The notes beneath the pieces were generated by a model. It did not search any database, was not told the origin of the DNA, and was given only the letters and a program-made list of their open reading frames with translations. The translations under genes were made by a program, and so were the position numbers. From Pycnopodia helianthoides (lineage: Eukaryota > Echinodermata > Asteroidea > Forcipulatida > Asteriidae): 64,000 bases of DNA. How positions within the stretch are numbered: position 1 is the first letter of the stretch; every line of letters begins with the position of its first letter. The stretch is taken from assembly GCA_032158295.1 (NCBI GenBank), contig CM063249.1, forward strand, positions 9,687,195 to 9,751,194, in the 5' to 3' direction. This document shows, piece after piece, positions 40,601-52,600 of the stretch.

Positions 40601-43600
40601 TCCAGTACATTTAGCCAGTAATCACTTTCCATATTCAATCAAAAGTAAAGAAACTGTTAAATGTTCATAGATTTATTTCTGCTGATGTCCCTTTACTATT
40701 TTTGTTTATAAGTGAACATGAATTTTTCTGATCAACACTTAAAGAGACATCAGTTTTTATAAAATAAATTGAAATTTTTACTCTGAAAACTCAATTTGAT
40801 GGAAAGTTGCTACTGGCATCATTCACTGCAAGCAATATTTACTATCAGAAATGGAGAGGTGTTCCTGTCATTATGACAGAATTATTATTATTTTTTTTGT
40901 CTTGACAAGTCGAGAGAAATAAATATAAAACAATTTAAAATTCTACTAGATATTTCACTAGTTATATGCTGAGCCCCGAAAAAAAAGTGGGCCCCCCTAT
41001 TCTCTGAAAAATCAAGAGGTTATCTTTCTGATATCTTTCCTTAAAGGGTTACTGTCGTCATGATCATTGCAGGCCTGTGGCTGTACATGGAATTATGAAC
41101 TCTAACCCAGTTACTGCAGACACGCGCACCCTGGCCGTCACATCACAAAGGCCGCCGTCATTATTATGTTATGATGTGACGGCCAGTGCCCCTGCAGAGA
41201 TTGGGTTCGAGTTCATAATTCCGTGTACAGCAACAGGCATGCTATGATCAAGATGAAAGTACTCCTCTTTAAGATCTGGGCCCAATTTCACGGTTGTGCT
41301 TACCGTAAGCAAAGAATCACCGCTTACGGAAGCAGGGAATTTTGCGTTTACGTCTAGCGTGTTTCACAGGTAGGAGTGAAATTTTGCTTGTGCGCGTGCG
41401 TACTCCGAGCTACTAGGCATTTTTCGCTTACACAGCTAGTGCAGAAATTTGGCGCTTGTCCTGTAAGCAAAGAATGGTGATCGCAAGCGAAGAGTTCGGC
41501 GGTAAGCAGAGCCATGAAATCTCCCACAAGCTCAGTACTTTGCATTGTACCACCCCTTCAGAATATTATATGTTCTTCCAGTTGGCCTGTGTTTGATTGC
41601 TCAGTATAATCTTTTGCATGATACATGTAAATAATACATGAACAGCCGAAGCAAGTTGTCAGTTTTTCATTGCATTTGCTTTCTTCATTTCATTATTGTT
41701 TCATTTGAACTATTTTACATGCTCCCTGCCAGATGCTATTTAAGTTTGTAAGGATGATACTTTCTGTTATTTGGGGAACCATTATGTTGCTTTATATCCT
41801 TGTAATAACACTTTATATTGTTGTCTTTTAATTGATACATTAATTGCTTGTTATCATCAATTTGATGATTTTTTATGGGAATATTGTTTTGTACTCACAG
41901 CAGGCTGTTTTTGCGACTTTTTTGGGGGGAAAATAGTCATCAGCTGGAATGATTTTCATTTCTCTTTCTCAGTGTGAAATTGCACTCATTGTAAATGTTG
42001 TATCTACACCGCAGTTCTGCTGATTTTAGACAATGGTCTAAAACATTCTAATTGATTTTAAAAGTGCAATCATTGTGTTCTTTTTTATTGATCGAATGGA
42101 CTTGTTACAATTTGCCTTGTTGAAGATGAAGTTCCACCATTTTTGTTGATTTTCTGCTTTTAATCATGTCTCTTTTTTGGTCATATTTTCTGCCTTTTTA
42201 TTGTTAGTGATTTGTTTATTTGTCCTTAACAAACTGACATTACTAAAACCATATCAGAAATGAACTCATTCCCCCATGTGGAAACATTTTTGACTTTGCT
42301 TTACTGCTATTAACATGTAATTAGCCCTTCCCATGAAATATGCAAATAACATTCAGGCACACCTACAGACACAATTGGTTGGCAAACGCTGTAGAGTTGT
42401 GCACTAGGCAGGCGCATAAGCACGTATGCATTTACACCACCATCAGCCCCATGCAAGAAAGGAAGCTGTTTCCTAATTTTGCCAACCGGTAGTGTTAGTG
42501 TGAACAAGTAATGTGCAATTTACGTATTTCATTGGAAGGGTCCATTAACCTTACAATTGTGAATTTTTAGTCCACACACCATACATGTAGTATTCTAGCT
42601 AATCAGTTTCAACCCAAATCATATGCAGTTTAATGTAAACATAAGAAAGTTGTCTTAAACGTTTCATGTAACACAAAGTTTTGACTGCTTGGTTTTAGCC
42701 ATGACATGTTGAATGATTTTTACAATTTTGTTTCCCCTTATCAGGATGGTTTCTATGAAGGAGAGTTGATGGATGGACAGAGAGGCCTGGTACCCTGCAA
42801 TTTCATCGAGAGAGTTGCAGGTACGCACTTGATAAACAAATTCTAATTTGCTGTTTTTAAAATGCTTACCAACCAATATGACCTGAGGAAGACTCTGAGA
42901 AGGACTCTTCTACCTGTAAAGCCGTGGCGTGTCTTGGCCAAGCGGTTAAGAGCACCGGTCTCAAGCTCTGGTGTTTCTGATCAGTGGAGTGTGTTATAAC
43001 TCTGCACTGAGCAGCAAGCAAATTGTTTCTGCTGTAACATGGCGTGTCTTGGTCGAGCGGTTAAGAGCACCGGACTCAAGCTCTGGAGCTTCTGATAAGT
43101 GGAGTGTGTCATTACTCTGCACTGAGCAGCAAGCAAACTGTTTCTGCTATAACATGGCGTGTCTTGGTCGAGCAGTTAAGAGCACCGGACTCAAGCTCTG
43201 GAGCTTCTGATCAGTAGAGTGTGTCATAACTCTGCACTGAACAGCAAGCAAACTGTTTCTGCTATAACATGGCGTGTCTTGGTCGAGCAGTTAAGAGCAC
43301 CGGATTCAAGCTCTGGTGTTTCTGATCAGTGGAGTGTGTCATAACTCTGCACTGAGCAAGCAAATTATTTCTGCTATAACATGGCGTGTCTTGGCCGAGC
43401 GGTTAAGAGCACTGGACTGAAGGTCTGGTGTTTCTGATCAGCAGGGTGTGGGGTTCGAGTCCCGGTCGTGGCACTTGTGTCCCTATGCAAGAAACTTAAC
43501 CATTATTGCTGCGTCCTTTAGATGGGACGTAAAGCCTTAGGTCCCGTGTGTTGTGTAACGCACGTAAAAGAACCCAGTTACACTTATCGCGAAGAGAAGG

Positions 43601-46600
43601 GGGTTTGCCCTGGTGTTTCTGGCAGTGGCTGCTGAGTATGCCGCAGCACCTTGTAAACCCTTATAAGGTTCTACATAAATGAGTCTCATAATTCATAACA
43701 TAGCTCTGCTTATCCTGTTGAAAAACAAATGATGAGCGCTTTGATACGTCCCTAGGGGTGTGATAAAGCACTATGTAAGAACCCAATGTTATTTATATTA
43801 TTAAGATCGAAACATCAGGCCATAAGAAATGTTTGCAATTTTGATTCTGTTACAACATGGAATGTTTGAACTGCATTTCCCTCTTTGTTGCTGTGATGAA
43901 TTTGCAAGATTGGTCTGAAACCAGATTTGTTCTTTACGTTGATGGATTATTTTCTTTCTTTTGGTTTTTCTTTGCTCTGTGGTTTCTGTTGTGTCTTTGT
44001 GTGTGCGTTATGTCACTCCTATGATTCTAGGTACCAGAGATTTGATAGACCCGAGAGGTAACCATGACAACTAAATAATCTCTGACATTGAGTAATAAAT
44101 CTGCACAGCTCCATAGCTCTCAAGCACCCTTTAATTTGAATTGTTGAATGCACTCCTTGCATGTCTCTAACAGTGCGTACCGTGGGCGGTGTACTTGGTC
44201 TCAAGAATGCACCAGTCAGCTGTTTGATCACATTACATTCTTGGCAGCTACTTGGGACCCTTGGGTCCCATGCACATTGCTTTAAGATGCGATTGAAACA
44301 AGACCGCACAACTTTATGGTACCCAACACACGCAAGACTTGCGCAGGCTTCATGTATAAACCCATTTTTTTGCTGGATTGATTTTGGCGCTATACATTGA
44401 AACATCAGTTTCTAGCATGCTGTTAGTAAGCACACAAATCTTACTGGAGTCTAAAATTTGTTATGTTCATGGAGTGAAGGGCTTAAGTGCTTCGCTTGGT
44501 ACACCTACAAGTAGATACTAGGGGCTGGTTCATCAAACAAAAGCAAATATTTAACAAGTTTTTATGACCTAGACAGTGGTTTCCTATTGATCCAGTAAAA
44601 TTCACTGCACTCGAGCATTTGAAAGACGCATAAACCTGTCTTTAGTCAGAGTGAAAAAGAAGGATTGTGAATGACAAGATCTTGATGATAACTGATTACA
44701 CTCACCAAGAGCATACTTTATTGGCCTTTGGGTCACAGAAAAGTCATGCTTTGCAGAGAAGCTTTGCTAGCCAAGTTAGAAGTACTATGATTTAGGCATA
44801 TTGTGACTGGTTTTCTGTTTTATTTTGAGTATAAAAAAAATGTTTAGTGAAAAATACACCACTATTTTCTGCTTAACGCCGCAGGGCCTAGTTTCCAACA
44901 GCAGCCAAGCACAAAATAAATGCTTAGTTAATCTGTAAGCGAAGCCAAAATTAGCAAGGAACCTGTCTCATGTACAACAAATGTAGATAGTATTTTGGCT
45001 GTTATGCTCTCTCTGCGACGCAGTGTGTAGTTTCAAATGCTTTGTCCCCTTTGGTCTTGAATAAGATGTTTACGGCGTACGTGTAGCTTTCGGACGGACG
45101 AATGCATGACAGTATGTAAGGAATACCACAGACCCTCCTGGACTTACTCTGTGTATCTAATCTTTGAAATTAGATTAGGTTTCTTACTTGAGCCAATGTG
45201 GTCAGTGTTTTTTTACGTTATTTGTTATGCATGCATACCATACAAGTTTCTCATTGAATGTCAGTTTGGTTGCATCATGTAGATCTACATCTTGTATTAA
45301 GGTCATTTTTTGTCTTTACTATCGGAAGACTTCCAACATTGGAATGCAAAAATCCAGTCCATTAAGCCCCAACTATTATAGTTTTATCATGGTGCAGCCA
45401 TCTTGACTTTCCAATTAAATCAGTGTAACCAAACTGAGGCTGGAAGGGCAAATAGTCTGGTTCCTTTTTGTTCAATGAATTTAAACATCGATTACTGCTG
45501 TTGGATACAGGGAACATGACCAAAACCGTGGCAGAATTATATAGGCCTATAGCAACTGTCTCACCATATCGCTCAAATGGGATTTACCCATTGCTAGTTG
45601 GGTTGTGCAAGGTATTAAGGGGGTGGAGCTTAGTGGATCAATCTGTTGCATGATAGAATCCGAACCCAAACCTTGTCATTTTGTTACTGGTTGGTTAGGT
45701 CTAATAAGCTGATTACAACTGACTGTCTGAACAATGATGCTTTTCTGGCAAGATGGCCACACCCTGATTAAGCTTCTGTCGCACCTTAATTATTAACATA
45801 TATTAACAGATATATCTTGTCGCAAGAACAATAATTGAAAGTAATTTTATATAATATACAATGTTATGCTTGTTTAGATCATGTTATTTTGAGATAAGGG
45901 AAAGTTGGTTTGCTTTCGTCTAATTGCATGAATCAAGCATGTAGTGTGCACCATTCTGTAACATCCAATAAACAAACTTAGTCATGTAGTACTTGATTCT
46001 ATCTCAAAATTTCACCTAGTCAATATTTGCAGTCTGTTTTATGTTTTGTGTTTCATTTTGAGGGAGCTAAAACAGAGTAGTAGTGTAGTTCACCGCTGGC
46101 TCTTCATTAAATATACAAAACCTTGAATTTTCATCTGGAATTCTTTTCTTTTCTGCAGAGGAAGATCTGCCTGGTTTTATGAACAGCAATGCAATGGACA
46201 GTGATGGTAAGATTCTAAAACTTAGCCAACTTGAAATACTTTGTGAAGATAAACAAGATATCAATTTTCAGGGTTCTACTTGCAGTGTTTTATTTCATTA
46301 CACATCCGGCAGCGCAATTAGCGCTAATAACAGGATGAGTAGGAAACCAGAAGAAATGTTCAGTTTTAGATGTGGGAGGAAAAAAAAACAAATGGGGGGA
46401 AACCCGGCAACCAGGGTCCAATTTCATAAAGCTGCTTAAGCAGAAAATATTGATTAACAATTTTCTGCTTAGCAGAAATGAGCAAGATGCCAGTCACATT
46501 TTGTACATGTGAAAAGATAATTTGGATGGCAAGCTTATTCTGGTAAGCATAATTTTGTTGTGCTTATCTACGTACTTATAAGCAGCTCTATGAAATTGGG

Positions 46601-49600
46601 CCCAGGTAGGGACTGAAAACCCAATCCACATTCAAGGCTCTCGTCTGAGGTGGGATTCAAACCAGGGTCCACAGAGGTGAAACGCAGAGAAGAAACCACT
46701 CACCCAACCTGATCCCCCATTGCGGATATGCAACCAAAAGAAACGAAAATATGGATCAGAGTTGGTTCATCAGTTGTTGATTTTACTCACTAACCGTAAA
46801 ATCCTAAACATAAACAGCATTTCGTTGTCATTGCAGGCACCCTCAGGTACAGGGCCCTGATCAAACTTTAACTTGTAAAACAATTTTTGTTCTGTTTATT
46901 CGTCGTGTTTGAAAATTGATATCAGCTCTAAGGCATTGATTGCTGTGCTACAATGATTTCAATTCTTTGTGTTCGGATTTTAGAGGAGAAATGAAATATG
47001 TAGAAAATCACCTCTTCGGGAGAAGTTGAATAAAATATTGCACAAAATGTATTTCATAGTGTTCTAGTAAACAATGACTGGATGCAAGTTTTTGAATCGC
47101 CTTCTCAAAAGAATAACAATTTCATGTTGAGTTGAAAAATGTATACGTTTTCTGTTTTTTTTAAATTATTTTGATATGAATTGTTTATGAATGAAAGAAG
47201 AAATTTTGAGCAGAATGGCTGGAATGTATTAATTTTCGGGTGCAGGACTAATCGGGCTAATCCAAGTAACAATTGTGTCTCTCTAGCATAGTTGTTTCAT
47301 GAGTTACAATGTGTAATCAAAATTGCTTGCAATTTTAACCATTTTAAACCTAATGTGCAAAATAACGGTTCAACTGAATGATGACAGAGCTTCAAAGCCA
47401 TTCCGTTTGTTTTTCCTACAAGTTGTTTCGTTGTGTCAGTGCAAAAATGTTGTATCTCCTAAAATAGCACTTGCATTCATGCGAGTTTGAAGTTGTCAAA
47501 ACGTTGTATCTTGCTTAAAACAACGTGGATGTACACAAGAAACAAGTACGCGCCAAGATACAATGTTTTTGGGCAGAGCATTTTCGTGCGGGATACACGC
47601 TTTTGCAAAATCGAGATACAACGCTTTTGCTCTGACCCGACGATTGTGTCCAGGGATTGTTGTCCAACTTCCTCTTTAAAAATGATCTCTATTTGTGCAT
47701 GATGTGTTAGCTTCCAAATTGGACTCCCTTGGGTCTTCCGGCAAATACACTGTAGAGGGCGCACTTCCCACATCGCTTAAACCTTCCCATGATGCCTTGC
47801 TTCCTGACACACCCGCTGCCATTGGTGGGAGTGTAGCCGTGGGCGATCCTGGCGAGTCAGAGTCCAATGTCGCTCAGAATAAAGGTTTCAATATTAAGTT
47901 GATTCTATTTTTGGTGTATATTGCAACTACTGTTGGATGCTGTTACATTGTCAAGTGGTCCTATACTATTGGCTTTCTTGTGGAGTTTTAGCAGTGGTTC
48001 TTATGTATTTTTTTTAAAGTGCTGGTAGTGGTGCTGTAAGGTGTTTTATTTATTTGTTTATTTGTTCTTGCATGCTTCAAATATCTTCATTTGATCTTTG
48101 GTTGAATGGAAATGGTTTATCCTGGTGTTAGAATTTCAATTTTGTTTGCATGGTTTATTGGACATAAATTGTATTTAATTGTTATAATTTTTTATTTCAT
48201 TAATCATTCAACTAATTTGGCTGATGACTAGTGGTGGCTCCTTACATTTTTGCCTTCCTTTTATACCTTTCCTTCAATGTTTACATTCATTAATTTAATT
48301 GCTTCTTCCAAATCGGAGACTGAAGGTTTGATTTTTTCCCCCTAAGTTTTATGGAAATGTAATCCGTGTGGGTTTCCTAGTGTTTGTTTTCCGATCTCTT
48401 TATTTTCCTAGTGCAAACTTGTTTCTCAACTCTCCAAAGTTGTTTTTCGAATTATAATTTATAGTTAGTGTGTTTTTAACTAGTGTATTATTTTATTTTG
48501 GGAAGAGTAAAGTGTGTTTTTTTATAAACAGGAACCAACTAAAACTTTTTTTTTTAAATCATTTCTTTTAATCAGGGATTGTATGTGCATTCATATTGAG
48601 CTTCTTTTGGTTCAGGCAATCGAAATAAGCGAACATAATTTGTTGGTCTTCAAAAGACATGTCCTCCGCCTCAAAAATATTTCAGTCGGAAACATATTTT
48701 TGGAGGATTGTTTTTTGTTCTAAACTTTATGATAAGAGAGCTTTCAAATTGAAACATGACATTCTCTCTCTCTCTTTTGGCGGAAATATATTTTTGGAGG
48801 ATTGTTTTTGGTCTGATTTTAATGGTAAGAGAGAGCTTTCAAATCGAAACATGACATTCTCTCTCTCTCTCTTCTCTTGGAAATGATTACCAATCATGTA
48901 CTTTGTCTTTAATGTTTTATCCATGAAATAATCCTTTTTGGGGCAGATGGTAAGGATTATTTACTGCTCATGTTTTACCACATTAAATTTGTTTACTTGA
49001 AGTCAGACTGTTCCTGCTTCCTGCAGAGGAAGCTGTGAAGTCATTCCACAGCCTTTTACATTCTCAAGATATCGCCTCAGAGGTTTAAGCTGGCGGAAAG
49101 ATTGTGACATTCATCAAGACAAATACACCTTTACCTTGATCACGAAATACTATGTGAACAATATTTACTCATTCTTGATGATGACATTTGCAATTGGGGT
49201 TGTGAAAAATAGTGACATTCTGCCCAGTTTGTTCATGTGTAGTCAAGGTAGTTCAATGTAGGTAAAAACAAAAGAAAAGCTGCATGTTATATCTGCTTCA
49301 TTCTTGAAACTGTTTGTGTCAAATTTTCTGGAGGTGTTTTCTGTAGTAGCCAAATAACTTCAGAATGGAAAAAATAGAGTGTTGTTAACTGTGTATCGTG
49401 TAATTGTGTAATTGGCATCGCATGAATCCTTTGATAAAATTTGTGTTTATTTATCTATTGTTTACATACTTGTAGCCTTTGAAGACTTATTGTCTGGTCA
49501 TCAAAAGATAACTATAAGCAAGACCATCACAGGAAGTTGTTTGCACTTCACAAACTTTGCATCATAATGGCTCAAAATCTGAGCACTTTTTTTCAAGGAG

Positions 49601-52600
49601 CATTGTAAAAATGTGTTCAGTAATTATGATAAAGAAGATAGTTACATATGTGCACAGCTACAATCATGGGTACACTTTTTGTTACAAAGACACTAAGTGA
49701 ACAACAGATAAATGTTGAGTAACTATTTGCAGATCTTGTATTCGACAAACTCAAGCACTTTTTATTCATCATTGACACAGCGATTGCAAATTGATATATA
49801 AATAGCATTGAGATAACTGCTATCAGTGGTTTTCAAACTGTTGTTCATAAAATAGACACAGAAAAATGTGTACCCATGATCGTGGCTGTATGTACACATA
49901 TGTATTTAAAAAGAATTATTGGCCCAATGGGCTGATATATTGTTTCTTGGCAATCTCAAAAATGTTGTTGGTCAATGGATGACAAATTCGGCCAGTAACT
50001 GTGTCACAGCTAAGCTATTGAACTCCTGTCGTGATGTCGCTAGCATCATTTGGCATTTATTCGCTGATGCCTCGATGGTATTTAGAAACAGTGTTTTTTT
50101 TGCCGACTGTGCATGAGTTTTTCAGTTGCGCTCCCATCATACAGACCTACTGTAAGCCATCCATAAACATGAGGCAAAGAAAACAAAACATTTGCGGTGT
50201 TGAGTTACCATAGACTGAAATATTTAGAGCTAGAAACACCAAGGGAGTTGTAATCTGATGTTACAGTTAATTCCAACCTTGTCCTCCAGATGACATGAAT
50301 GACTTGGATTTCAACAGTGAAGAAGAAGATCCGAATCGAGGCAATCTCAACCACTTTGCCGGGGACCTCCAGAGTTTCAATAGGACCAACGAGCACCACA
50401 GTGACCTAGAAGATATCCCAGAGGTCGATGAGGATAACGGGGTCAAAGGTCATAGTCATGTCGTAGCCCCAGACGATGGACTGACATCATTGAGTGATAT
50501 TGCATCGGACTATGTGTTTGATGGTAGGACGATAAATATAACTGCTATGTTTGTATACTATTTATCATATCCATCTGTTAATGAAACCAGGAGACCCTCA
50601 AAAGTGACAGCACTGTAACTCGTAGGCCTGGACATTTTAGATGTGGGAGGAAAACCCCAAATAGGGAAATCTACACAAACAGGTAGGGACTGAAAACCTG
50701 ATCCACATGCAAGGTGTCAGTCCATGATCTGTGTCTGTGAGTGGGGGGTCCACAGAGGTGAAAGGCATGGAAGAAACCACAGAGCTAACCTGTGCTCAAA
50801 GGGCAAATTGTACTTTGAAAGATTAAGACTGTCGAGTTACAGACACCATTGTTCAAACTCATTGTTATGCCAGATTATGAAGAAACAGAGTGTGAATTTA
50901 TCAAAGTGTGGTAATCACACATTTCAACAAACTTTCACCTACTTTCAGATACTTTTTGGAGAAATGTTGTCTGAGGAATAGTAAAAAAGTATCATTACTC
51001 TGAGCTTTTGTTCAGACAGTTACCCAATACGAAGTGACATCAGTTAGTTCTTTTAATCTCTGCAAGTTTAAAGATTCATTTATTTGCTGTATATGTAGAT
51101 TAACCATGTATTGTTTATTCCTTCTGTTGCTTACAGTTCCGTGTCCTAAGAAGCTAACCTTAGAGAGACAGCTCAAGAACAGCATCATCATCTCCTGGCT
51201 CTTGCCGGAGACCATCGCGCCTCAAGACGTCCACGAGTATCGTGTATACGTCAACGGGTCGTTCCGCACCGCGACCAAGTGGGACGCCAAGACCAGAGCT
51301 CTGGTGGAGAACATCAAGCCGTTGGAGACGTATCGGATATCAGTCCGGACGGTTACATCCAAAGGGATGTCTGAAGATGCAGCATGTACCATCATGATAG
51401 GGAACGGTGGGTTGAATAGGGGGAGTAGTGGAGATGATCAGTGACTGAAAAGTTGTTATTTGAGGTCTGTGTAACTTAAAATTGCATGGCCCGATTTTTT
51501 GCAGAAATACTTTTTTTGAAAGATTTTTTCCTCTGAATGAATTTTGGTGATGAAGCAGTTTGCTTAAATTGGGCCCACTTTTATGAGTTTGCTGGAGGGC
51601 GGCAAATTTAGGGAACTTTTCAACTTATGGATACGAGTCTGTTGTTTTTGATTTGTTCCCATAGTGTTACAGTATATGCATAGTAGAGTGTGAGGCGTTG
51701 TCTTCAGTCGACGCCATCTCTGGAGCCTCTGATGGTCGCTTTCCAAGCATCCCGGTCCAGCATCATCCCTGTATATGCATAAACACAACAAACATGAACA
51801 GCCATTTCAGAACTAGCTGGGCTTGAACGTTACCTCGTGCTAGTTTTGTAAATCATGACATCAACCCGAGTCTAAATCTTTTATTTACTTAGTGTAACTG
51901 GGTCAGTACAAAGCTTTACTCAGACGTTTTGCCCTCGCTACTTTCTTGAATCCAGATGCATCTGCTGCTCCTACTGAGTTGAAGGCATCCAATGTGAGTC
52001 CAACATGTGCTGACATCAGCTGGTTACCGGGCAACAGTAATCTTGCTCATCAGGTGTCCGTCAATGGCAAGGAACTACAGCTGCTCAAGCCTAGTTTGTA
52101 CCGTTATGCATTAACAGGTAGGAATTATATGCCATTTTATCTTGCAACATTAGTTTGATTTTACCCTGCACCAATAAGGGAATCAAAGTGTGTTGAATCT
52201 GTTTTAAACTAGTGTTTAAACCCGCCGAGGCCTGGTTCTTGATAATATCACCTCGACGAATCCCATTCATAAATACCTTTCTCCTAAAAATATCCAAAAA
52301 CCCTGTAAAAGTTGAGAACAAATCTGACAGTTTAGCCTTAGCTCACCTCGACTCAACGTTGAATTTCTATGCGTGTAGAAAAACCACGTCGCGCAATTTT
52401 CGAACTTACGCGCTTAAGTTTCAAGCTATCGCAAGCAAGTTTCCAGCTTGCGCGAAATAAACTATGCGGCTTACCAAGTTTGCACGCTCCGCGCAAACGT
52501 GATAGCGCCCTCTTTGACAAAAAGTTGCCAGGCCATGTTTAAACACTTCTAGCCGGTGTTATATCGTCCGTTTAAACACCCCCACGTGACGTCCTCTCGT

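Larger units (their letters stand above)
36688..42744 (+). other. RIMBP intron, 6.1 kb, splits SH3-1
   Basis: It holds an 81-bp tandem duplication (37490-37652), a TTAA-type MITE (38008-38441), a palindromic repeat (38692-38913), a 12-bp tandem array (39943-40014), a TTAA fold-back (41041-41272) and another fold-back (41278-41530). 40200-41040 and 41540-42740 are AT-rich with no gene seen. Confidence 0.75.
46207..47710 (+). other. RIMBP intron, 1.5 kb
   Basis: It contains a SINE-like repeat (46296-46720) split by a fold-back MITE (46414-46604), and a palindromic dispersed repeat (47432-47646) just before the next acceptor. Confidence 0.8.

Noticed and set aside
42925..43400. CRISPR-like repeat/spacer array
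   Set aside because: The 115-bp units are nearly identical throughout, without variable spacers, and the genome is that of an animal.
42925..43480. Cluster of tRNA-Leu/Ser genes
   Set aside because: The units lack a complete T-arm except the last, and continue into a SINE body seen at seven other places.
44019..44405. 128-codon minus-strand frame
   Set aside because: It overlaps the microexon and has no recognisable domain, hydrophobic segment or splice context; equally open on the plus strand.
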